DNA of 30,308 nt from Flavobacteriales bacterium (lineage in GTDB: Bacteria; Bacteroidota; Bacteroidia; Flavobacteriales; Flavobacteriaceae): positions 1 to 30,308 of the forward strand of contig WGAP01000014.1 in the NCBI GenBank assembly GCA_015494775.1, written 5' to 3'. Made by a program: the position numbers and the translations under genes. Under the pieces are notes generated by a model. The model was not told the DNA's origin and made no database searches. It saw nothing but the letters and a program-made list of their open reading frames with translations. Below are positions 24,320-30,308 of the stretch, piece after piece (the first letter of the stretch is position 1; each line of letters opens with the position of its first letter).

Positions 24320-24396
24320 TGATGCCATAAACAATAAATACAAGCAATCCGAAAAAAACGCCACCCAACGCTGAGGACAAAAACCAATGTATTTTC

Positions 24397-25359
24397 CTAA
24401 ACCTCCCTCCCTGCCAATTGTTCGGCCAAGACGGCCAGTTGATTACGTGTAGTTTTGTCCAAGGACGTGTGTTCCAACAATTCGAAAAACCGGCCTGTGT
24501 AAGCATCAATGGCAGCGCGTGCCTTTCGGTCCGATTTCAGGTGTGTAAACAATGAGCGTATGGCGTCCACTTCATCCGCTGTTTTGTCCGTCCGGTTGTA
24601 GCGCCGGATAAACTCCGCCTTTTCCTTTCCGCTCAGGGCTTCCAGGGCCGAAACAAACAGAAAGGTTTTTTTGGCCTCGCGAATATCGCCGCCAATGCGT
24701 TTGCCGAAGCGCTCATCGCCGAAGGTGTCCAGCAAATCATCGGCGATTTGGAAAGCCAAGCCCAGTGATACGCCCGCATCGAACAACTGCGGTATATCAT
24801 CATCGGGCGCGCCGGCGGCCAAGCCGCCGAAAGCCATGGACAGCCCCAGCAACACCCCTGTTTTTTTGCGTATCATTTCCAGGTAGGCCTCGCGGCGCAC
24901 TTCGGGCATGGTTTCAAAATCCATATCTTCCTGCTGTCCTTCGCAGAGTTCCAAGGCCGTGCGGTTGAACATACTTTGCATGGCTTTGAAAACCTCCGGC
25001 GGATATTTTTCCAATTGTTGTTGGGCCGCATGCACCATGGCATCGCCCGAAAGTATGGCCGTGTTCAGGTTCCAACGTTTGTGCACCGTGGGCTTTCCGC
25101 GGCGCAGGTCGGCGCGGTCCATTATGTCATCGTGCAGCAAGGTAAAGTTGTGAAAAATCTCCAAGGCCGCACCCGCGGGCAGGCATTGGCTCGCCGTAGC
25201 ACCGTAACCTTGGCCTACGGCCAAGGTAAGCACCGGCCGGATACGCTTGCCCCCCATCGAAAGCACATAGCGAACAGGCGCATAAAGGCCTTCGGGTTGC
25301 GCCGGCAATGCCAGGCGGCTTAGGTAATCCTCAACTTGCTTACGGTATGGTTCCCACAT
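24397..25359 (-). CDS. Polyprenyl (short-chain prenyl diphosphate) synthase
   Basis: 320 aa. It condenses isopentenyl diphosphate onto an allylic primer. Both Asp-rich motifs are complete: the first at 77-81 (LLHDDIMDRADLRRGKP) and the second at 207-211 (QIADDLLDTFGDE). GGKRIRP at 36-42 also fits. Phe72, five residues before the first motif, is the position where an aromatic residue tends to limit chain length in FPP/GGPP-type enzymes, so a short-chain product is likely (inference). The ATG at 25359 shares one base with the stop of the upstream dipeptidase (TGATG), so translation is coupled. Confidence 0.92.
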   Translation of the reverse strand: MWEPYRKQVEDYLSRLALPAQPEGLYAPVRYVLSMGGKRIRPVLTLAVGQGYGATASQCLPAGAALEIFHNFTLLHDDIMDRADLRRGKPTVHKRWNLNTAILSGDAMVHAAQQQLEKYPPEVFKAMQSMFNRTALELCEGQQEDMDFETMPEVRREAYLEMIRKKTGVLLGLSMAFGGLAAGAPDDDIPQLFDAGVSLGLAFQIADDLLDTFGDERFGKRIGGDIREAKKTFLFVSALEALSGKEKAEFIRRYNRTDKTADEVDAIRSLFTHLKSDRKARAAIDAYTGRFFELLEHTSLDKTTRNQLAVLAEQLAGREV

Positions 25360-26750
25360 CAGGATAGGTGATTGTCCGCGAAAAATTTATAAAAGTATGG
25401 AATCGTTTCAATCCCTTTCAGGAAATTCCAAACACCGAAATTCTCGTTGGGCGAATGAATCCGGTCGGAATTAAGCCCGAAGCCCATCAGCACGGATTTG
25501 CTTCCCAGTTCTTTTTCGAACAGCGGCACAATGGGAATACTTCCGCCGGTATAGAACGGATAAACCTTTTTTCCGAAGGTTTTTTCCAGGGCCTTTTGCG
25601 CGGCGATATAACCCGGATGGTCGGTGGGCATCATGTAGGGGTAGCCGCCGTGGAAATCCTTCACCTCCACTTTGACTGACGGCGGCGCAATACTTTGGAA
25701 ATATTCGGTAAAGAGCCGTGTAATTTCGGCCGGATCCTGGTCGGGAACCAACCGCATGGAAATTTTGGCCGTGGCTTTGGAAGGAATAATGGTTTTGGCG
25801 CCTTCGCCCGTGTAGCCGCTCCACATACCGTTGACGTCCAAGGTCGGTCGAATGGAAGCCCGTTCCAGCGTGGTGTAACCTTCTTCGCCTTCCAAAGCAT
25901 CCACGCCCAGCATTTTTTTGTATTGTTCCTCGTCGAACGGAATGGCGTTGATGCGGGCACGCGCTTCGGCCGAAAATTCCACCACTTTGTCGTAGAAACC
26001 GGGTATGGTGATGCGGTGCTTGTCGTCGTGCATACGGGCAATCATCCGGGCCAACACATTGGCCGGATTGGCCACCGCTCCGCCATATAGGCCCGAATGC
26101 AAGTCGTGCGAAGGGCCCGTAATGGTGGCCTCCACGTAGGACAGCCCGCGCAGGCCGGCCGTAATCGACGGAACGTCCTTGGCCACCATCGAAGTGTCGG
26201 AAATCAGGATGATGTCGTTGCGCAAAAGTTCGCGGTTGTTTTTGACAAACCATTCCAAGCTGGGCGAACCCACTTCTTCCTCGCCTTCGATCATCACTTT
26301 GACGTTGGCCGGCAGGCGGTTGTGCGAAATCATATATTCCAAGGCCTTCACGTGCATAAACATTTGGCCTTTGTCGTCGGCTGCTCCGCGGGCCACAACG
26401 GTGCCTTCGGGATGTTCGTCGGTTACCTTGATTACGGGTTCAAAGGGGTCGGACTCCCAGAGTTCCAGCGGGTCGGGCGGTTGCACGTCGTAATGGCCAT
26501 AAACCAACACGGTGGGCAGGGTCGGGTCGATGATTTTTTCGCCGTAAACGATGGGATAGCCCGGCGTTTGTTCCAGCCGCACATTTTCCAGGCCGGCCTT
26601 TTGCAGGTATTCTTTCACCTTTTCGGCCGCCGTAACCACGTCCTGGGCATACACTGGATCGGTGCTCACCGAAGGCACGCGCAATATATCAAACAACTCG
26701 TCCAGGAAACGTTCCCGGTTGGTTTCAATGTAAGATTTGAGCTCGTCCAT
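25359..26750 (-). CDS. M20-family metallopeptidase (dipeptidase)
   Basis: 463 aa. Members are zinc-dependent dipeptidases or deacylases in the cytosol. The metal and catalytic residues are in place: His86 and Asp88 in VYGHYDVQPPDP, Asp125 in RGAADDKGQ, Glu157-Glu158 in MIEGEEEVGS, Asp185 in LISDTS, and a C-terminal His in SDRIHSPNE. The dimerisation (lid) domain comes between, with the SHDLHSGLYGGAVANP motif. This set fits the carnosinase/CNDP-type dipeptidase subgroup. The gene is followed by the prenyl synthase with a 1-bp overlap. A perfect -7 box TACCTTTG lies about 30 bp upstream. Confidence 0.93.
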   Translation of the reverse strand: MDELKSYIETNRERFLDELFDILRVPSVSTDPVYAQDVVTAAEKVKEYLQKAGLENVRLEQTPGYPIVYGEKIIDPTLPTVLVYGHYDVQPPDPLELWESDPFEPVIKVTDEHPEGTVVARGAADDKGQMFMHVKALEYMISHNRLPANVKVMIEGEEEVGSPSLEWFVKNNRELLRNDIILISDTSMVAKDVPSITAGLRGLSYVEATITGPSHDLHSGLYGGAVANPANVLARMIARMHDDKHRITIPGFYDKVVEFSAEARARINAIPFDEEQYKKMLGVDALEGEEGYTTLERASIRPTLDVNGMWSGYTGEGAKTIIPSKATAKISMRLVPDQDPAEITRLFTEYFQSIAPPSVKVEVKDFHGGYPYMMPTDHPGYIAAQKALEKTFGKKVYPFYTGGSIPIVPLFEKELGSKSVLMGFGLNSDRIHSPNENFGVWNFLKGIETIPYFYKFFADNHLS

Positions 26751-26778
26751 AAAGCGAAATTTATCGGTAAAATCCTTT

Positions 26779-26786
26779 CAAAGGTA
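26779..26786 (-). promoter_or_regulatory. Putative -7 box for the dipeptidase-prenyl synthase operon
   Basis: The minus strand reads TACCTTTG, a perfect -7 match 28 bp before the ATG at 26750. No TTTG lies at the proper distance upstream, so the promoter is only partly supported. Confidence 0.4.
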
Positions 26787-26835
26787 AAAAAATTGATTTA
26801 TTCGGACGTGATGATGATGAATTGTTTGATGTTTC

Positions 26836-27040
26836 GGGCGCCTCCCCGCACATCGCTTCGCGATGTCGGGGCCGGGCTGTCCGCTCAAATGCGGCTTGTC
26901 GGCTCGCTGCTTTTGCGCGGGCGCGCGGCACGCGCGCCCGCGCCCGCCCGTACGTGGGGCTTCCTACCGGGCGCCTCCGCCGGGCGGAAAAGCATGCTCG
27001 CCGCCTGCGCCGCATAACCGCTTCCATCCCTGGCGCGGGA
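26836..27040 (+). repeat. GC-rich intergenic repeat family, copy C
   Basis: 5' box GGGCGCCTCCCC at 26836, hairpin CATCGCTTCGCGATG, middle box GGGCTGTCCGCTCAAATGCG at 26874-26893, ACGTGGGGCTTCC and GGGCGCCTCCGCC near the end, and 3' box ATAACCGCTTCCATCCCTGG with GCGCGGGA ending at 27040. It is the most compact copy. The 3' end stops 8 bp from the stop codon of the minus-strand gene at 27048, much as copy B stops 6 bp from hepT. Confidence 0.75.
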
Positions 27041-27047
27041 TAATTTT

Positions 27048-27968
27048 TCAAGGCCAAAACATTCGTATTATTTTAGAACTAATTTTCCACCGGCAATAAT
27101 AATAGGTCAAATACACACGAACGGCTTCCCGCTTGGCATAATATTTTCCGGTGAGCGAAAGAAGATACCAATTTATTAGGTCTTTTACTTCGTCCCCGGC
27201 ACATTCCTCCACCTTACGGTGCCAACTGCCACCGGGCGACAAATGACCACCGTGCCCATTCAATATCCACGAAGGATCATTGACAGGAAGAATTTCACAC
27301 CTGTTTATGCATTGACTTTGCAACACCTGTGCCTTGCGGCCTTTGAAAACCAAAATGGCTCGCGGCTTCAAAATTTCGGTTTCCAAACAAGCTAAGCGGT
27401 CGTTAAATGCCCAATATTTACGTATGGCTTCCATATCGGAAAAGTTTTGGGTAATGGGATTTTTGCCGTTGGGTTCAGGATGAATGTCGTGCCGGCCATT
27501 GTGGAGCGAAAATTTATAATAATTGTTCACAGCCGTATATTGCACGATTTGATTTAGATTTTTGACAATCTTCCTGTATCTGGCATACAAAAATACCCCC
27601 AACAAAGCGGGCATAATGCCTGTTTGATACGGATAGATGTCCACATTATGAAAGTGTATCTCATCATCCGGATATTTTTTTTGATATCCAGGACAATTTT
27701 CTCCGGGTTTATTAAAATAATAGAGCCGTTCGACAAGTTTATTAAAGTTGCAAGCATAAATTTTTTGAAGTGTACTGTCAAATGCCATATTTTGTGCCGT
27801 GGCATAGGCCAAAATACGATATTCATTATATTGCTCACCCACCAAGGGGATGTAAGGCGGAAATATGTTTCCGTCCTTGGTTTTGGACGAAATCATATCA
27901 AGCAGCGGCATTAATGCATGATAATCGGTTTGCTGGAAAAGCGTTTTGAGTAAATCTGTTTTCTTCAT
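27048..27968 (-). CDS. Uncharacterised 306-aa protein downstream of McrBC
   Basis: The frame from ATG 27968 gives 306 aa starting MKKTDLLKTLFQQTD. No signal peptide or membrane segment. Notable pieces are EYRILAYATAQNMAF near the N-terminus, an Asp/His-rich part (PDDEIHFHNVDIYPYQTG) and LPVNDPSWILNGHGGHLSPG with GSWHRK near the C-terminus. The layout, an early RILAYATAQN segment and a late Pro/His-rich loop, recalls uracil-DNA-glycosylase-like folds, but the resemblance is weak and I do not claim the function. It lies 153 bp from mcrC on the same strand, so a role connected with the restriction module is possible. A hairpin stands between the two. Confidence 0.65.
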   Translation of the reverse strand: MKKTDLLKTLFQQTDYHALMPLLDMISSKTKDGNIFPPYIPLVGEQYNEYRILAYATAQNMAFDSTLQKIYACNFNKLVERLYYFNKPGENCPGYQKKYPDDEIHFHNVDIYPYQTGIMPALLGVFLYARYRKIVKNLNQIVQYTAVNNYYKFSLHNGRHDIHPEPNGKNPITQNFSDMEAIRKYWAFNDRLACLETEILKPRAILVFKGRKAQVLQSQCINRCEILPVNDPSWILNGHGGHLSPGGSWHRKVEECAGDEVKDLINWYLLSLTGKYYAKREAVRVYLTYYYCRWKISSKIIRMFWP

Positions 27969-28012
27969 ATTATTAAAGTTTATTTGATTAAAGATTTTCG
28001 ATACAATACTAA

Positions 28013-28047
28013 AATTCCACTACGCCAAAACTTGTCATAGTGGAATT
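28013..28047. promoter_or_regulatory. 10-bp inverted repeat between mcrC and the 306-aa gene
   Basis: AATTCCACTA (28013-28022) and TAGTGGAATT (28038-28047) are perfect inverse copies with a 15-nt spacer. There is no T-run on either side, so it is not a good terminator. It could be an operator or an RNA hairpin 45 bp upstream of the 306-aa gene. Confidence 0.4.
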
Positions 28048-28121
28048 CGGATTGCGTAATAGATCTGTAAGTTGCGCTAACTCAGTAATTTTTCAAGTCA
28101 AAAAATTCTAATTTTATTGCG

Positions 28122-29444
28122 TTATGCAGAAGGAAGTTTTTGTAATAAATCTTGTAGCGCTTCCTCGCTTTTGGAAATTTCCGAAACAAAATCCGGGTAG
28201 GATTGTGTGTTTTGCGGAATGGCAAAGCCGTATTTTATGAATTTCGCCGTTCCACCACCTAAACTTTCCGAATGCATTTGGTATTCAATTTGGTTGTTAT
28301 CAACCGGATTTGGATACAATAATATTCCTTTGCCGGCTTTTAACCTATACATATAAGTTATAACCTGATAGTAATCCGATGTAGGAAGTTTTGAATTTTC
28401 ATCATTTAATTTCTTGTATTTGGCATCAATCACAATATCATTCTTTTTGTAAAAATCGGGATAAATCATTCTGTTATCATTACCAAACAATTTTAATCCG
28501 TCATTACTTGTTTTGTTTTCTGCATGCTTAAAACCTACATCCTTCAAAATCGTATTGAGATATTCTTCCCAAAGCCAAGCGCCGTCAAACAAAATACCGT
28601 AAACTTTTTTGTCCGACGAATTGTAGGCGATACTTTCGTGGTTGAGTATTTCTACGCAAACGCGACGCAAGGGTTCATATTCCGTAAAAAAAGGATGATT
28701 TAAAGCACGAAGGTTTTTATATTTAATCTGTTGCCGTTCGGCTTTTTTGTAGCTTGGTGTGATTTGTTTGATTAAACGGATATTTTGCAAAACATCTTTG
28801 TCATTAAAGATATTGAAAGTTTTGCGTTCCTCAATAATAAATTCAATAGTATGCCGTATCAACTGCGTTATTTTATTGTCAAAAGAATGTTCCCGCACAT
28901 CATAGGCGATATTGCCTTGGAAAGGCACATTCTTTTTGATATGCCGGTTGATATTGATACGTCCTTTTACATTGGCATCGTTATAAGCTTTCCAAACATA
29001 TTCCTTGTAAAGTCCTTGCCGCATTGCTTTTTGAAGCAAAGCCGTAAAAACAAAATAGAGTAAAAACCGCCAAATGTCGTCTTTCCCGTATTGGCTTTGC
29101 AAATTCACCAAATTGATGGCAAAAACCTTGGAAAGCATATATTGCAAAAAGTATTGTTTATCGTCCGTATCAAAACGTGACCGGATGTTAATCCTGACAT
29201 CCCCTTTACCGATAAATCCCATTAAATTACCGGTTTGGACTTTGTCATTTACAATTGAAAAAAACGAAAGCTTGCCGATTTCGTCTTTATTCACCTTCAA
29301 ATCCTGCGGAAAAACCAGCAAACCGGCATTTTCATTGATTAAATCGCTTAACTTTTTGCCGGCAAGACCGGTATTTTTTATAAATTCTAATTTATCCTGA
29401 TTTAAAGTATTCGGAGAATTATCTTTTAAATTAATCGTTACCAT
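28122..29444 (-). CDS. mcrC: McrC subunit of a McrBC modification-dependent restriction system
   Basis: 440 aa from ATG 29444, which overlaps mcrB by 14 bp. An earlier ATG at 29480 is possible but would overlap by 50 bp. McrC supplies the nuclease and stimulates the McrB GTPase; the complex cuts DNA carrying methylated cytosine. The PD-(D/E)xK nuclease core is visible as NRMIYPDFYKKNDIVIDAKY, with Asp330, Asp340 and Lys342. The N-terminal half (including GNLMGFIGKGDVRINIRSRF) is the usual McrC beta-rich domain. It is AT-rich like mcrB and unlike the housekeeping genes, consistent with horizontal gain. Confidence 0.9.
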   Translation of the reverse strand: MVTINLKDNSPNTLNQDKLEFIKNTGLAGKKLSDLINENAGLLVFPQDLKVNKDEIGKLSFFSIVNDKVQTGNLMGFIGKGDVRINIRSRFDTDDKQYFLQYMLSKVFAINLVNLQSQYGKDDIWRFLLYFVFTALLQKAMRQGLYKEYVWKAYNDANVKGRININRHIKKNVPFQGNIAYDVREHSFDNKITQLIRHTIEFIIEERKTFNIFNDKDVLQNIRLIKQITPSYKKAERQQIKYKNLRALNHPFFTEYEPLRRVCVEILNHESIAYNSSDKKVYGILFDGAWLWEEYLNTILKDVGFKHAENKTSNDGLKLFGNDNRMIYPDFYKKNDIVIDAKYKKLNDENSKLPTSDYYQVITYMYRLKAGKGILLYPNPVDNNQIEYQMHSESLGGGTAKFIKYGFAIPQNTQSYPDFVSEISKSEEALQDLLQKLPSA

Positions 29445-30308
29445 TTCCCGGTTTGCTTTCGTTATTGTAAGCGGTTTCAAAATCTTTTATTTTGCTTTCA
29501 ACATCCGGCATTCCCCGCAAATATTCACGCAGTAAAGGTTCCAAATGATAGTTCCATAATTTTTCAAAAGGATTATCATCTTCGGCATATTTATTTAATT
29601 TCAAGAAATAAGCCGGTCCAATATGATAGCTGCTGTTAAGTCCTTCGGTTTTTTCAATGGCTAAATTCAAATTTTGCAACCTGTTTTTTGCTTTTTCTTT
29701 CTCAAATTTTTCGTCAAGATTGGCAAAAATACGGTCAATCAAGGCTTCGTCCACTTTCAATTCCAGCCAAGTAAACCGCCGGCGAATGGCAAAATCAAAA
29801 GTGTCCACACTGCGGTCTATATCGTTCATTGTGCCGATGATATAGACATTTTCAGGTATGTAAAATTCCTCACCGTGCATATTGTAATATTGCGTTTTGA
29901 CACTGCCTTTCGCTCCACGGTAATCGGGATCCAAAGCAAAAAACAATTCACCGAACACTTTGGAAATATCCGCCCGGTTGATTTCATCGATGATAAAAAC
30001 GTATTTATTTTCAGTATCCTTCATTGCCCGTTTACAAAATTCCTTAAAGGTACCGTCCTTTATATCAAAAGCTATTTCATTGTCATTGCCTTTAACCGGC
30101 CGTAAACCTTCGACAAAATCGGTATAATCGTAGGACGGGTGGAATTGGATGAAATCGGTGCGTGTTTTCTCCTCGTCAGATAATTCGTCATACGCTATTC
30201 TTTCACCATTAGTTATCATAAATGCCGCTATCTGTTTGGCAAGATAGGTCTTTCCGGTTCCGGGAGCGCCGTGGAAAATCAGGTTTTTGTTGGATTGGAG
30301 TAAAGAGG
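29431..30308 (-). CDS. mcrB: McrB AAA+ GTPase subunit (5' end outside the window)
   Basis: 291 residues are visible; the gene runs off the right edge, so the DNA-recognition domain is not seen. Walker A is NLIFHGAPGTGKTYLAKQIA at the edge, and Walker B is YVFIIDEINRADISKVFGEL. The McrB-specific MNxxDR segment is GTMNDIDRSVDTFDFAIRRR, with the arginines following as sensor or finger residues. These mark the McrB clade of AAA+ proteins, which use GTP and form hexamers that drive McrC. An ATG at 30219 inside the gene is not the start, because Walker A lies upstream of it. It overlaps mcrC by 14 bp. Confidence 0.92.
   Translation of the reverse strand, partial: SLLQSNKNLIFHGAPGTGKTYLAKQIAAFMITNGERIAYDELSDEEKTRTDFIQFHPSYDYTDFVEGLRPVKGNDNEIAFDIKDGTFKEFCKRAMKDTENKYVFIIDEINRADISKVFGELFFALDPDYRGAKGSVKTQYYNMHGEEFYIPENVYIIGTMNDIDRSVDTFDFAIRRRFTWLELKVDEALIDRIFANLDEKFEKEKAKNRLQNLNLAIEKTEGLNSSYHIGPAYFLKLNKYAEDDNPFEKLWNYHLEPLLREYLRGMPDVESKIKDFETAYNNESKPGNGND

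Noticed and set aside
24306..24380. 24-aa hydrophobic ORF (SSALGGVFFGLLVFIVYGII) after the prenyl synthase
   Set aside because: It follows the prenyl synthase closely and looks like one membrane helix, but it needs a TTG start, is very short and overlaps the mvaD end. Not enough evidence.

Overview
The window looks like a chromosomal segment of a Bacteroidota bacterium, probably a flavobacterium-like lineage. The evidence is: several promoters with the Bacteroidota -33/-7 pattern (TTTG, 19-21 bp, TAnnTTTG); starts without clear Shine-Dalgarno sequences; several short SpII lipoprotein signals (LNSC, FTSC, LMMSC); a mevalonate-pathway enzyme; and many GC-rich structured intergenic repeats. The exact taxon cannot be fixed from the sequence alone.

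Layout. 1-1545: tail of one copy and two full copies of a tandemly duplicated lipoprotein gene, each followed by a terminator hairpin. 1560-5206 (-): ppdK (pyruvate phosphate dikinase) and ldcA (LD-carboxypeptidase), joined by an ATGA overlap. 5207-6667: about 1.4 kb without genes, packed with repeats (GC-rich family copy A with a 164-bp inverted-repeat element inside it, nested hairpins, two palindromes, a degenerate tandem array, an inverted cassette). 6694-9282 (-): B12-dependent ribonucleotide reductase. 9613-11280 (-): sulfide:quinone oxidoreductase plus a 57-aa ORF, divergent from glutamate dehydrogenase (11438-12790, +). 12800-15514 (-): a DASS/SLC13 carrier and a lipoprotein with a glycosidase-like TIM barrel. 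15825-16470 (-): a HepT/MNT toxin-antitoxin pair, then a 109-aa orphan.

17193-19863 (+) is an AT-rich operon of an FN3-type surface lipoprotein and a beta-barrel-like protein. Its lipoprotein signal sequence is interrupted by a (CA)14 microsatellite. At 14 units the upstream ATG is out of frame; at 12 or 15 units it would read through a complete lipoprotein signal. This looks like an undescribed phase-variable surface locus and is the most interesting item here.

20493-20636 (-) is a 47-aa ORF, divergent from a TPR protein - ZIP transporter - diphosphomevalonate decarboxylase operon (20712-24319, +). 24397-26750 (-) is an M20 dipeptidase - short-chain prenyl synthase pair with a TGATG junction. 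27048-30308 (-) is an McrBC restriction module (mcrB cut by the window edge) followed by an unrecognised 306-aa gene.

The GC-rich repeat family occurs at least four times (5327, 15571, 20009, 26836) with a short remnant at 16943. It shares a 5' GGGCGCC box, a middle GGGCTGTCCGCTCAAATGCG box and a 3' CATCCCTGGCGCGGG box, with variable hairpins between them.
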